Positions 38,648 through 51,769 of a DNA stretch of 64,000 nucleotides are shown piece after piece; position 1 is the stretch's first letter, and every line of letters starts with the position of its first letter. A model generated the notes under the pieces. That model worked only from the letters and a program-made list of their open reading frames with translations. It was not told where the DNA came from and ran no database searches. Source of the stretch: Diadema setosum (Eukaryota; Echinodermata; Echinoidea; Diadematoida; Diadematidae); contig CM067067.1 of assembly GCA_033980235.1 (NCBI GenBank), positions 26,744,451 to 26,808,450 on the forward strand, read 5' to 3'. The translations under genes were made by a program, and so were the position numbers.

Positions 38648-40455
38648 CAGTGTTTTCGGGTTGTCCGTCCGTCCATCCATCCTTCCGTCCATCCGTCCTT
38701 CCGTCCGTCCGTAATGAATTTTGTGGACAGCATATTAAACTAAAAAACCTTTTGAGGTATCCTAATGAAACTTGGCATGTTTGTGTATTAGGGGGTGAAG
38801 TTGTGCCTATCAACTTTTGGATGCACATGCTAAAGGTCAAAAGGTCAAGGTCAAACACATAAAATTTTACTATTTCCACCATACCTATGCAATGCCTGAA
38901 GATATTTTCTTGAAACTTAGTTTATACATGTATTACCCAATTAAGATTCTCTGGTGAAAGTTTGGGGTCATGAGGTCAAAGGTCAAGAGGTCAAGTAAAA
39001 ATATTAAAACTTCACTTTTTTCTCTGTACCTTGGAAATTGTTCAAGGTATCTTCATGGAACATAGTATATATACATGGACTGACTGGCAGTGATTATCTA
39101 GAGAATTTAGGGTTCATGGGGTCAAAGGTCAAGGGCAACACTTCAAAATTTTGCTATTTCCCTCATATTTATGCAATGCCAGCAGGATAATTTTTTTTTT
39201 TTTTTTTTTTACACTTGGTGTATGCATGTATAACATAACCTAATAGAAATTCTCTGGAAACTGTTTTTTTTTTCTTTTTTTTTACCTCAAAGGTCAAAAG
39301 GTCAAAGATCAAGGGAATGTGCTGAACTAACTTTTTCCTCCATATCTCGGAAGTGGCTCAAGTTATCTTGAAACTTACTATATATTTTATGCATGTTCTG
39401 CCTGACAGTGATTATCCTAGATGAATTTTAGGGTCAAAGGCCAGATGAAAATGGTAACAATGTACTTTTCAATACAGAAATTGCACTTTTTCTCCATACC
39501 TGAAAATTACTCAATGCATAAACTTATGAATGGGTCAAAGTCAAGTTAAAGTCCATAAATCCCCAAATACATGCTCTCCTATTCATCCAATTAAACCTAG
39601 GTCAAGGAAGGTGAACATTCAACACATTTGTGACAAACTTGTCATTTTAATATTTTGCCAATTTTGTGAAAATGTAATCACACATTGTCCACATGTACTA
39701 TAGACCTATTAGGAGAATCATGCATTATGGCGGAGGCATACCAGTCACCTTAGGCCAAAAAAAAAAAAAAAAAGGTTGTATTGGCGTAACATGAGATTTT
39801 CAAATAGGGTCGGTCGGGCGGATTTTTTTTTTTTTTTTTTTGCTACCTGCATTTTACGTGTAAAACTCGTGCTCAGTAAACAGTTGCACCGTATGTGCTG
39901 TGTTCATCTATTCTACAAATCATTTATGAGGCCGATATTACTCAAATTATACCCCTTCACAGAATTTAAAGGTGTTGAAATCCCTATTCTGAATGTTTTC
40001 ACTTCATATTTTACTATTTTGACTTAGATAAGATAGATGCAAAGTGACCCATATGTACGATCTTTTCATCGCACATGGCGATCTCTATTACAGTCCCACA
40101 TATACAGATTCATGTAAGTTCTCCACACAAGAAACCTATGGCAAAACTGTGCAAAATACATTGCAGTCTAAATGCTAAGTATACACTGCGTCCATGTTGG
40201 AAACAGATGACGTACTGATCAAGCGAGGCTATGCGAGGCGCTAGCGAGATCTTTCCTTCGTACATCCGATATCCCCAGAGCCGTTTCCACTTCCGGGTTT
40301 TTTGCGATCACGATCGCAGTCAACAAGATACTTGATATCGATAGCAAAAAAAATAATAAAAAAACATAGGGTCGGCGGAATTTTTAGGGTCGGGCGGGTT
40401 ACGCCAATACAACATTTTTTTTTTTTTTTTTTTGCCTAGCGACATTTCTAGTTGA
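38648..40455 (+). repeat. AGGTCA-rich dispersed repeat, copy 1, interrupted by a nested insertion
   Basis: The repeat body runs from 38648 to 39752 and its last ~18 bases resume at 40437. The copy starts at TGTTTTCGGGTTGTCC, so it lacks the terminal hairpin seen in the other copies. A CCGT/CCAT microsatellite at 38668-38712 is followed by modules containing AGGTCA half-sites, including a perfect DR1 at 38973-38985. It closes with GGCGGAGGCAT at 39729. The tail after the insertion (ACATTTCTAGTT) matches the end of copy 2. Confidence 0.75.
39753..40436. mobile_element. TA-flanked inverted-repeat element nested in the AGGTCA repeat
   Basis: The ends are mirror images: GGCC, an A run, then TTGTATTGGCGTAAC on the left; GTTACGCCAATACAA, a T run, then GCC on the right. 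A further shared block is GGTCGGGCGG. TA dinucleotides flank both sides (39751 and 40437), as expected of Tc1/mariner-type target duplication. It splits copy 1 of the AGGTCA repeat, so it arrived later. It is 684 bp with no transposase frame, hence a MITE. Confidence 0.7.
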
Positions 40456-40866
40456 GGAATGATATTGAGAACTCGTCTCAGAGCTGCATGGCTACACATG
40501 TGTAATGAAGTACTCCATGAGAGCATGGTGACTTTTATCAGCTTTTGTATCCAACTCCTAAACATCGCACAAATCAAACACTTCATGCTTCTCTTATCTA
40601 TGCTATCTTTATGCTGTGAATTTTTTTCCCCTATGCTTAATATCCTTGCCACCATCGCTCTCTACAGTTTGGTTTACGTTTTCACCATTGGCAGGTCGTT
40701 GTATGCTGAACTCTTGATACAGACATGTAGACCCTAATATTCATGCCTGCTTAAAAAGTTGCATCTGGTGCTGAAGAATGCTGTGCGTACATGCAGGTGT
40801 AAGTGTAGATGAAAACCTCTTGCAGCATGTGTATAGCTTTAGCTTTAAGCACCACCATGCCGGGTC

Positions 40867-40943
40867 TAACCCTCTCCGACCAGCAGCCAGAAAGCCATGA
40901 ACATTGCATACAACTATATTGCCAGTGGTGATGAAAGGGTTAA
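40867..40943. repeat. Short TAACCCT...GGGTTAA element
   Basis: TAACCCTCTCCGACCAGC at the left and GATGAAAGGGTTAA at the right have mirrored outer bases like the 93-bp TTAA elements, but the interior differs. It may be a relative or a chance match. Confidence 0.25.
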
Positions 40944-41667
40944 AAGGCAGGACATCTGATTTGAGGGGTAAGGATTATAAGAACCAAAGTTGTCAAAGAC
41001 ATATGGTACATTCAATTACACCTCTCGTAAAAGCCAAAGAAAGGTTTACTTTTGTACATCAAGCTATACTGACAATAAAGCAAATCCTCCATTTTGCAGT
41101 ATGCCAGTAATTGCCTGTCGCAGTTTTGTTGCATGGTATTTTTTTTTCCACAAAGGGAATAAGATTTTCTTCATTTACTCTCTTTTCATCTTTCATTTTA
41201 TTGCTGGCTTGACCTCAAGACTCGGGTTTATCCAAAGAAAATATAAAGTATGTTTGAGTACGATACTGTTCAAACAGGCATTATTTATTCAAAAGGCAGA
41301 GTATTGATGGGTTATCATTTATCAATGCTACCAAAGTGTAATTACACACAGCAACGTTTACATGTGGATACATGGTCTGTGCGACTGAACCTAAGGTATA
41401 TGGGCTGTACACTCATAGGACTGTTCATTTTCTTGCCCCATTTATTATCTCCATGCAGGAACTAAGCCAGTCACTGAAATGATTATGCTTTGGATGAAAA
41501 GACACACACACATTTCTAACTTGCTGTAGTGTGTGTGATTGTTATACATTTGTGGTTGTTTAAGTGGCAAAAACATTCAGCACTGGGAATTTAATGACAT
41601 ATTAATGCAAGAGCAAAATGCCAAAGAAGGAAAAGGATCATAGTTATGCTAACTAGGAACCTTAAAA

Positions 41668-43704
41668 GAAAACTGTACCAGTGACATTTTCTAATTGTCT
41701 GATAATTCTAATCTACATTTTTTATGCCTACTACTGGAAAGAGAGGATTCTAAAACCCAGGATAAGCCTGTAATGATTTTTTGAACAAAAATGAAAACGA
41801 GCAAGCCATGGAACGATCCACACAATTTGGCATACGTCACAGGTGTACAACTCCGACTTTAGCAAGATGAACTACACATGTCAATTTACTGATGAAATCT
41901 CACACGAAGTACTAGAAAAGCTGTTATTTAGTAAAATTGCAATATGGAGCGGAGCTGAAATAAACATGTTAAACAATATTTTTTAATTTTTAAAAGGAAT
42001 CTCTTCAAAAGCTTTATATTTAGATAAAACTTGTGGGGAATATTCCAGCTATGCAAAATAAAATTGGCATCGTTATCCGAACGTGCTGCCCATAGAAAAC
42101 TGTGTGTAAGTAACGTTGCACTAACTATGCATTGATATGATGATGAGCGCTAGCGATACATGGTTCGACAGTTCAAACTATCTGACGTAGATGAGGGCCG
42201 AGTGATTCTTAAAATCTAAATAAAAAAAAATAGTCAATGGCAATCACGATTTACGCCTAGTTAGAAGAAAACGGCACCCAGTACACATAGAATAGACTCT
42301 AGACTGGAACTAGGACTAGGACTACTGAGCAGTCAAGGACCGAGTAGATTCTATGTGGCAGTCCAAGTTTTGATGAGTACACTCACTCGCCGTCGACAGC
42401 TGTACGTGCACAGTGCTAAAAAGGCACAGCGTAACGTTATAGTATGCATACCCCTGCTGCCAGAACTTGAAGAAAGTCCAGACGAAAGTCCAGACTCCAA
42501 GGTCTAGCATTATAGACCTAGACCCTTGTGCTGCAGGCACTGTTGTACCTGTGTTGAATTTTGCAGGTAAGGTATCTGCTTTATGGATTTCTAATGTTTT
42601 GTAGTCGAGATAAATCGCATGGTTGTCGTATTTACACCAAGGACTAACTAGTTAGATCTAACAATTAGTTTTAGTAGGACCCATACTTCGGAAGAGTGGC
42701 CTGACCACGTAGATACTAACAGTGCCGCCACTTCCCGATCCAAGTGCTGGTGTAGGTATGGTGCTAGCGTTCTTCCGTATCAATGTAGATATCTCAAAAT
42801 TCACTTTACCAAATTGCACCAAAATCACAGGAAATACTAATGACTCATATCCAATTGCTCGCGCTAATTGGATCCAAATCGCAAGTCGGGAAGCGTAAGT
42901 GTAGTTGTCGACTTTCCTGTCGTCGCTAAAAATAATCAGCTCTGTACGACTAAACATGAGTGATCGCGGCATAGGCATAGGCATACCTGCCTGCGCAAGC
43001 ACAGACTGAAGTTAGCCATCTAATATCATGAGTCAAATCTTTCAAGTAATCGGGAGCAAAAAATCAATTTACAAATTATTTGTGGTAAGTTGAATGAAAA
43101 ATGTAGTTTGTAAATCACACAAGTCGGCACAATCATTACACTTTTGAGTTTAGTTCCCGCGTAAATTCCCTGTTCACACAGTACTAGTCGGCTAACTTCA
43201 GTTCTAGATTGTGCAGGTCGCGTTCGCCAAGATCTCTCGCGAAGAGTGAGTTTATTTTGAGTGACAACTTGAAAGTCGCTGTCGATACTGATCCTTCCCG
43301 ATTACCGATTTCGTTCAAATATAAGAGAGTACTTTGAAATATGCTTAGAAATGTATCCTGTAATCTTGGTGAGATTTGGTTCAGCGAAATTTGAGATATC
43401 TACATGGATAGGACAGTACACAAGCGCCGCCTGCTAGCTAAATTGGGCCTAAGCGTTGTCTGCTACTCGGTACGAATTAACGCACGGGTATGCGAGCGCT
43501 TGTAATCAGTGATATAGTTTGCACCTGTGGCATCCCGACATCCGGGCTCGTCAACTCATTAGCATAATTCTCACCTAAAAAGTTCCATTTTTAGCATGAA
43601 ATTACGGACTAAATCATTATGAAATTTTGATTCTGTTTGCTTTTAGAATTAAAAGAAGAACATATTAAAAAAAGTAAAAAAACAGTACAATGCCCTTTTA
43701 AGGG
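41668..43704. mobile_element. Possible 2-kb inverted-repeat element
   Basis: The left end CCTTAAAAGAAAACTGTACC loosely mirrors the right end ACAGTACAATGCCCTTTTAAGG. Near the ends, CACAGGTGTACAACT and GTTTGCACCTGTGG are also inverted. An internal inverted pair ACTGAAGTTAGCC / GGCTAACTTCAGT lies at 43005 and 43190. The block is CpG-richer than its surroundings and has no recognisable transposase. Confidence 0.35.
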
Positions 43705-44018
43705 TGGATTTGACTTCTGTATTAAAATTAGCCCTGTATCATTCAGAGTATTTGTTACAAGCAAGGTTAACTTTGCCCAATGTCCAGTGTGGCAACAATT
43801 TCTTATGTTTGTTAGTATGAGTCTTTCAATTTGTAACAAATAAAGGGATGGTCAGTGTGTTTTGCTGTCTTGATCCCCCCCCCCCCAAAAAAAAAAAAAA
43901 AAATACCATGTACATGCACACACAAACCCATGTGAAAAGAAGAAGAAGAAGGAGGAGTGATTTTCTGATGACCTTGTCTTTGACTTTGGTGTTGAAACAA
44001 GAATCACTAGTCTTGTTA

Positions 44019-44440
44019 GCCCCATTCACACACAAGAGTAATCGGTTTTTGGTTTCCAATGTGAAAATCGATTCTGTTTGCCACCATTCACACATGGCAA
44101 AAAGCTTACTTGGCTGTAACTGAAGCGCTTTGAATCTCCAGACTATGCATGCCTAAACAATGACCGGAGTGTGTGGACCTTGTGTTGCAAGAACTGCATT
44201 ATGGGATTTTAAAAATCATTAGTTTCTTCATCTTGCCATTTACACACACCATACAAAGCAAATTGCCACAAGAGTTTAAAAATAAAAAAAAATAAAGCTG
44301 GACCAATTTTCACATTGTGATATGTATTGCGAGAGTTAACAAATTTTTTGTGTGTTCACACACAAGAATTAATTGTTTTTGTTTCACATTGCAAAAAGCA
44401 ATTTTCCAAAACCATCAATATCGGGTGTATTTGAATGGGC
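44019..44440. mobile_element. Possible MITE with GCCCCATTCACACAC ends
   Basis: The left end GCCCCATTCACACACAAGAG is loosely mirrored by GTGTATTTGAATGGGC at the right. Internally, TTCACACACAAGA occurs twice, near 44026 and 44356, each time followed by AATTGTTTTTG-like sequence. No coding frame is present. Confidence 0.4.
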
Positions 44441-44938
44441 CTGTTGACATATTACTGGGATAGCCAGTGCTCTTTAATTACGTTTAGAGTATGATTCCAA
44501 TTGGTTTTCTGTCCGTAGATGTACAGTCCAAGTTATCTTGGACCATAGTTGAGCTCTTGTAACCACCTGTGTGTGCATAATGTTGATAGCACATTGAGGT
44601 GGTGATCCAGAAAGGGTTATTGGGAGGAAGTCAGAAGTATGCTCTCCTGGTCCATTCATCACAAAGGACAAAATCGTCGGTGGTCATTCGAACCTTCGTT
44701 TGTACAAGTTTTGCATAAGAATGATATTTTGAGATAATCGCATTTGAAGTTTACCCATTTTATAATCATGATTGCTACACTTTTATGTCTGGCATTTCCA
44801 ATTATATTTGTAATCGTCAGACTTAAATTCTTTCTCTAATGTGTGATGTTTTTGTTGAATCGTATAGTGAGGAATGTGCGAGAAATTGCAAGAGAGCTAC
44901 ATGTATGTTTTTTTCTGTTTGCAAAGACTGTTGTCAAT

Positions 44939-45154
44939 TACTGTACGAGCTGAAATTTTCGCGGTGGTTTTATTTTCGCAAATTTTGCAAATCGCCTTTG
45001 AACCGCGAAAATAACAACACGCGAAAATAACAACGCACAAATAAGTAAGTTCAGTTAGACCCTTCGCAACCGCGAAATTAACAACACGCGATAATGTCCT
45101 CCGAGTAGCAATTCGCGAAAATATCTGTACGCGAAAATTTCAGCTCGTACAGTA
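44939..45154. mobile_element. TACTGTA-ended MITE, 216 bp, with perfect inverted ends
   Basis: The first 25 bases (TACTGTACGAGCTGAAATTT and onward) are an exact reverse complement of the last 25. Internal CGCGAAAATAACAACACGCG repeats resemble the 9551 element. The identical ends suggest a relatively recent insertion. Confidence 0.8.
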
Positions 45155-45509
45155 CCATGTATATGACACTTGTGTTGACTGCATGCACAAGTACTTGTGG
45201 TCAGCGAACCGTCGTATATTACTAATATTACACGCAAAGTCAATGTGCCTGATATGTGATCGTTTGTTGACCGCACACAATGTGTTTGCAGGCATCCAAA
45301 CCGTTGTATATACAGTTGTATAGGAGAGGACAGCACATGGTTCGTTTTTTAATGCTCTTTGCCTATGAGGAAACAAACAAAATGAAATTACAAGACTCTA
45401 TAAAAGTGATGATTACATAAAAATTACATCAAATTAGAACTTAAGTTTTAACAATATGTGTATAAATGGAATGCCCACTATAAAAATAACTAAAAATCTT
45501 GAAATCGAA

Positions 45510-46807
45510 AACTAGAAATGTTGCTATGGCGACTGATGCCTCCGCCATAATGCATGATTCTCCCAAAAGGTGTATGGTACAATGCCTTCACAATGTGTTA
45601 TGACAGTTTCACAAAACTGACAAAATATCGAAATGACAGGTCTGTCAGAAATATCTTGAATGTTCACTTTCCTTTAACTAGGTTTGCTATAATTGTCTAA
45701 GAGTGCAGGTACCTGTATTTGGGGAATTGAGAACTTTTACTCGACTTCTGACTTACCCTTTCATAAGTTTATGCATTGAGTAATTTTCAAGGTATGAAGA
45801 AAGAGTGTAATTACAGTATAAAATATATATTTGCATTTAAACCTGACCTTTGACCCTTAACCTTTGACCTTCTGGCTGGAAATTTCTCAGAGAATCTCCG
45901 TTAGGGAATACATGTATATATCAAGTTTTAGTTTTAAAAATAATAATGTAAGCATTGCATATACTAGTATATGAGGGAAATAGTAAAATTTTGAGGAGTT
46001 GACCTTGACCTTTGACCCCCTGACTGGTGACCCATTCCCTAGAAAATCCCTGCCAGTCAGTACATGTGTCTGTACCAAGTTCCATGAAGATACATTGAAC
46101 CATTTGCAAGAAAAGTGAAATTGTAACATATTCACCTAACCTTTGACCTTTTGACCTTTGACCTTATGACATGAAACTCTCTCTGGAGAATCTTTATGCA
46201 GTAGTACATGTCTACAATAAGTTTCAAGATAATACCTTCGGGCATTGCATGGATATGGGGGAAATAGCAACGTTTTTAGCATTTGACCTTGACCTTATGA
46301 CCTTTGACCTCTTGCCAATATCACTAAAATCTACTCAACTAATTGCCCCATCATACATCATCCTTGGACCAAGTTTGGTGAAAGCTGCTTCATCCAGTTT
46401 AGAGTTATCACGTAAACAGATAAATTTTAGGATTTGACCTTGATCTTTGACCTTTGAACTCTGTCCAATTTCACTCAAAACCTAATCAAGTAATTGTCCC
46501 ATCATACATCATCCTCAGACAAATTTTGGTGAAATTTGCTGAATCCAGTCTTGAGTTATCGCGTAAACAGATACAATTTAATGATTTGACCTTGACCTTT
46601 GACCTTTGACCTTTGGCCGATTTCACCCAAAATCTAATCAATTAATTGCCCCATCATACTTTATACTTGGACCAAGTTTGGTAAAATTCCAGTCAATATT
46701 ACTCAAGTTATCGCGTAAACGAATGCGGACGTACGTACGGACGGACGGACGGACGGACAACCTGAAAACATAATGCCTCCGGCACCACTTCGTGGCGGAG
46801 GCATAAA
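45510..46807 (-). repeat. AGGTCA-rich dispersed repeat, copy 2 (reverse orientation)
   Basis: Read on the minus strand, it starts with a terminal hairpin (46773-46804, arms ATGCCTCCG/CGGAGGCAT). A (GTCC)n block at 46735-46758 follows, then repeated modules with AGGTCA words, ending in GGCGGAGGCAT and ACATTTCTAGTTTTC near 45510. It is the most complete of the three copies. Exact DR1 sites occur on this strand at 46152-46164 and 46298-46310, and overlapping ones near 46592-46614. Confidence 0.78.
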
Positions 46808-48306
46808 TATGACCAAAAATTAGGATATACAATGGTTCGGATGATCCTTGACGAAATAGCATGTTTTCAGGAGATTCATCTTTTTCCCATCCCTTTCCAG
46901 ACATAATTCCTCTCCACTGTTCATGGATATTACTTCTATTTCTCTCAATATGCCATTTTCAGCAACTGGAAGGAAAATTGAGTTATTTAAGGCATTATGT
47001 GGTAGCAGTATTCACTTGTTCCATCTACATCTTTCTCAATTTATTAAACAAACAGCAGTGAGGATGACTGTCACTGTTGCCTGCAAAAAAATCATCATCA
47101 ATTGATGTCTAGGAGAGATCTCTTTCTTCTAGAATGTCATATTCCTGTTATATAAGTGGAAGAGTCCTCATGCTTACCAATAGTCATCATTCTTTCACAG
47201 TTTTTGCTTTCTTTCCAGATGTCACTGCCCTAAAGTGGTAGTGTTATATAGACATTTTGAAATATTTTCTAATATTTGTGAATTGATGGAGATTATGAAG
47301 AAAATTTGTTTTCCTTTTCCCAGTGACATTATCAATCAGGAGACTGTTGAAAATGGTGCTCCTTGGCCTTCTTGTCATTATTGCTTGTGTAATACTCTTT
47401 GAGTAGAATTATTTTGTTTCCATTCTCATAGGTATGGAAAGAATTTATCTGATACATTGCTTTCGCCAGTTATTCATCTCGTAGTCCAGACGTACTTGAG
47501 GTAGAAAAAACTTACTTTGAGAGAGACTGTCCGCATTGCTTTGTGAATGACTGATAATGCAGTAAATACCAATCCCAACAAAGTAAGTGATTTGATGAGC
47601 TAGCTACAGATAAGCAAAATAAAAATCCCACAGAATCGCTGTCTTCCAACCATGTTTTCTAAAGACTAATTCCAAAGGTGTTGGTAAGTAGGGTAGCCAC
47701 ATGACAGCAAGATTGCCTGCCGTTTTGAGCAAAATACCATCTTTTGATTGTATTTCTTAATTAGAATTTGTCTTGAAGGGGTTTCCAGCAAAACCTACAT
47801 CATGACTTCCCTACTATGTAGCAGTGACATCATCTTCTAGATTACCTGTCTAAAAAGAAAAGAAGAGAGAAAGTGAAAAAGCTGTGCAGTGATCAATGTG
47901 GGTGGTTTCCCTAGCCTACAAAGTAGGCTCTGAGAGTGCTGAGGAAAATTCTTTGGTTGCATCCCAAAACCACCGGCAGTTTGGGCATGTTCAGCCCTCT
48001 CAATACCATCATTCCTACTTCTAGCACACTGGAGCACGTTCAATGCAAAAAATGTTGTTGACCTTTTTGGAAAGGGGTAAACTGAAATTTAATCAACCCT
48101 TACTTATGACTCAGACCTGCAAGGAAAATATTCTAGGAATCCTGTGTGACTCCAAGGAAACAGCACCTTTTTTGTTTCTTTTCCTATTATTTCTTTCTAT
48201 TCCCACAAACGTTTTCATTTCCATGTCAGAAAGCCTCTGACTTCTTTTTCTTCTTTTCCTCATGGGACATGCTTCAACTTGACTGCAAAAAGTGGTCAAT
48301 ATGTGT

Positions 48307-48319
48307 GTATATATATATG

Positions 48320-48385
<66 letters not shown>
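48307..48385. repeat. (TA)n microsatellite, long
   Basis: An almost pure TA tract of about 80 bases with GTATGTA near its start. A shorter TA tract lies at 48585-48612. Confidence 0.95.
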
Positions 48386-48388
<3 letters not shown>

Positions 48389-49054
48389 GACATAAAATGC
48401 AATCATTTAAGGTAAAAATAAACAACGAAATAAACCATAATAATCATGTGAAGATTGGTGGGTATAATTGCTTCAAATACCATATACTGTAAATAGGAAG
48501 TAAGAAAGAAAAACAAAAGTGAAATAATTTCATGAAACATTGAAATGAGTATAGACCATGATAATCATGAAAAAATACATGCATACATATATATGTATAT
48601 ATATATATATAATATATGTACACACACATACACTTACATTTAAACATATTTGTGTAACTTTCATACAATTATAGATACAAGCATATGCAATAATTTTCAT
48701 TTAAATTGAGTTGCCCTTGAGTTAAATGCTGTAGAATGTCCACAATGCCACCAGCATATGGACTGTAGCATGGCACATCACCTTGAAAAAAATTAAGCAG
48801 TTAGATCCTGTAGAAATGATATGTGTGGAAAAATAAAATTCTTATTCCTTAGGAGTACAAGAAAGAAAGTACAACACATATTGATTCCTATGTACTCCAA
48901 AGCAAAAGCAAGCTTTTTTTTTAGGCTCTGGGGGGAAAAAGACATGAAGGAGGAGAGAGGAGAAAAAAAGGGTCATTTGCAGATATGATACTATCAGTTT
49001 ATTACACTCCCCTCTCCAATTTTCTCTCTTGACACTCCCCTCTCCAATTTTCTC

Positions 49055-49125
49055 TCTTGTCCCCCCCCCCCCCCCCCCTTTCTCTCGCTCTCTCTTTCTT
49101 TCTTTCTCTTTTTTTCTCTCTCCCC
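49055..49125. repeat. Poly-C and (CT)n tract
   Basis: A C run at 49061-49078 leads into CTCTCT/CTTT sequence. A 24-base segment containing ACTCCCCTCTCCAATTTTCT is duplicated just before it, at 49005 and 49033. Confidence 0.85.
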
Positions 49126-51769
49126 CTTTAGCCAGTGCCTGGCCTTGTACAGGTGTCTTTCTTTCCCAGCAGCTTAAAGCGTTGAATAAAAAAGACATCG
49201 AATGAGAGCAGAGGGAAAGAAAATAAAAAAGTCAGTTGGTTTGTCACCCGTGGCTGCGTGTGAATGGAAAACGCATTGGTAGGGAAGAAAAGAAGCGAGC
49301 AGAATAAGTCAAGCAAGCCTCCCCATTGAATTGTAGCCTCACAAATCTCAGCTTCTCTTCTTTCCCCACTCTTTTTTTTTTTTTTTTTTGGTGCTCCTTT
49401 CAGGGTGAAATTGTTCATCTTTTATCACCACTTGAAATCTCCCCTTCTAGTTCTCTCCCTCTCTCTTTCTTTTTTCTTTTTTTTTTCTTAGCTGAAACTT
49501 CTGTTAAACTTCTGTTGTTACAACTGGTTGCTGTAGTAGACCAAAGACACAGCCCAATACGCTCAGAGAAATCTACTGCCCGTGTCCCTGCTGTCCATGT
49601 GCTGTCAGATTACAATGCGTCAAAGTGTGACTAAAAGTGTGACTACAGTTCTTTAGTAAATATTAGACATTTCTGTCACAATAGCCTTTTACGTCCTTGT
49701 TGTCCTGTGTGATATATTTTGATGTTATTTTGTGTATTTGGAAAACAACAGTTGAATATAAGGAATCAGACATTAATGACAAGATCTGATGAGAACTTGA
49801 ATCTCTAGAAGTGTCCTTAGTAGTAACTATTGTAATGTCTAACTGCAAAAACTGATAGAAAAGAATTGACTGTGAGTGCACAGATGCAAAAACATATGCA
49901 ATCAGTTATATTGAGAACATGAATGCGTGAGAGTGTTAATGCATGTGCAAGAGGAGACCCCCCACATAGTCAAAGGAATGCTTCATGCAGTGTCCCGTGT
50001 GAAAGGTGGTTCACTTCTCAAAGGCGTGCTATAGACAACTATTTCTTTACTCCTGTTTCTCGTATGAATGCTTTGTCATTGGAAAAAAATATATATTGTT
50101 GGGCTGCTTGAGCCAGCGAATTTGCTCTTGCGTGATTTTGCATTGCTTTTATCAATTTTTCAAGGGGATATGCTGGTTTTAAAGGGGTAAGAGTAAGATT
50201 CATTTCAGCATATTGCAACTTAAAAATATTAGAACACTGGCATAAAAAAAAGAAGATAACTCCCTTTGTCCCTGTATAAGACTTAGCTATCACCTTCAGT
50301 GAGAGAATTTTTTGGAACAGAGTGACAGTGTAAGCAGTGTAGACACAGAAGCTATATCCCTTTGACAGAAACATTACCCGCTTCATTCATTATGTTGCAT
50401 ATGAGATTGTGCATCACGAAACCAACGAAAAGCGTCACACCCTGATTTTTACACAAGAACTCAAAATTGGTGTGAAATGGGTCAACCAAGTCAATCTTGA
50501 ATTTTTCATATTTTCTTAAAGAGCAATTTTTCTTCTACATTGTGCTAAAGTTTGAGATAATATAAAAAAAAGAATGCAAAATTGTGTATTTACACTTTAG
50601 CTCTTTTTTCTAGACTAGTGTGACTATTATAGGTATGACTAGTGTGACTAGGTATGTCTTAGATGCCCCTTTCTATTTCTTAGAATTAAATCCTTTGCAC
50701 TTCACTTCCAACTCTAATAACTTTTGAAAGGATAGTGCTACTGCTTTGACAGTTGGTATCAGTCAAGGAAAGAAAGTGTTGATATAGCATGCTCAATTTC
50801 AGGTTAATCTGATAATCTCTCCATTGTTGTTGCTGTAGTGTTTTACATCCTGTTTTTTGTTCCATTCATTGCACAGCTAGCATGACTTGGTAAGGTGAAG
50901 CACTTGAATAGACCCTATACTTCAAAACCTCTTTTCTCAGTATGCAAGTTTTGGGTGAGTGTCCTTTTTTCCAATATTTAGATTTTGAATTTGAATTGGG
51001 GTATCAACATAGGAAGTGGTTGACATAAGATTTACAATAATGAATGAAATAGTCTCTCCAACAAGATTAAATATGACAAACTTTATACATGCTATTTTCA
51101 CTACTCAATCAGAACCACAAACCCTTATATTGCAATGTATTTTGGAATAACCACTTACATCAATTGTTGCTCTTCAATTTAAAAAATGACAACTAAATCC
51201 TCAGAAATAATCACAAGGATTTCATTTTCTCACCAGAAGAGTTATTTTTCAGCCAGTTCCATATACCTGTGCCGATTGCAATTGCGCAGTCCAACATTTG
51301 CTGCTTGGCAGTAGGATGTTGTGCTGGTGGTTATATCAAGCACTGTCAGCTTCTACTCATACATGCACTTCAGTTCCCCACCTTGGTCTAAACTCTCATT
51401 CTGAGTGCATCAAAATATGTGTAATGCAGGGCTGCGCACTAACCCATCTTTTCTGCCGGTCCAACCTGTCTTTGTCGGACCAGTAAATACCCCATTTTAC
51501 CTATTTTTTACTGGTCCGAACAGAAAATTTACTGGTCAACAACAACCACCTTAAAAAGCATTAAATGACTTGCAAATTTATTTTCAGATTTTTTTGTTGA
51601 CTACTAATACGCCCCCCCCCCAAAAAAAAAAAAAAAAAATTTACATTTTACAGATTGATATTTTGTAAGCTTGCATTGTTTCATTGCACAAGAAAGCCTA
51701 TATGGATCATTACATTGAAAAGGAACAAAAAGGAATCATTTGCAAATTGATTTGTTGATACGAAAAGGA

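Larger units (their letters stand above)
46808..51418. other. Non-coding stretch rich in microsatellites
   Basis: It includes the long TA tract, C/CT tracts and small direct repeats such as TGTGACTA near 50630-50650. A possible short signal-peptide-like frame at 47353 is discussed under rejected items. Confidence 0.45.

Noticed and set aside
42440..42570. Open segment ending at a consensus donor CAG|GTAAGG near 42565
   Set aside because: No good acceptor upstream, no start codon, no family resemblance, and it lies within a likely mobile-element region with internal short duplications.
47353..47406. Signal-peptide-like MVLLGLLVIIACVILFE followed by a stop, with a possible GT donor after the twelfth codon
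   Set aside because: It would have to use a weak donor and the alternative acceptor at 56366, and would skip the family's usual N-terminal arm. Hydrophobic short frames are common by chance.
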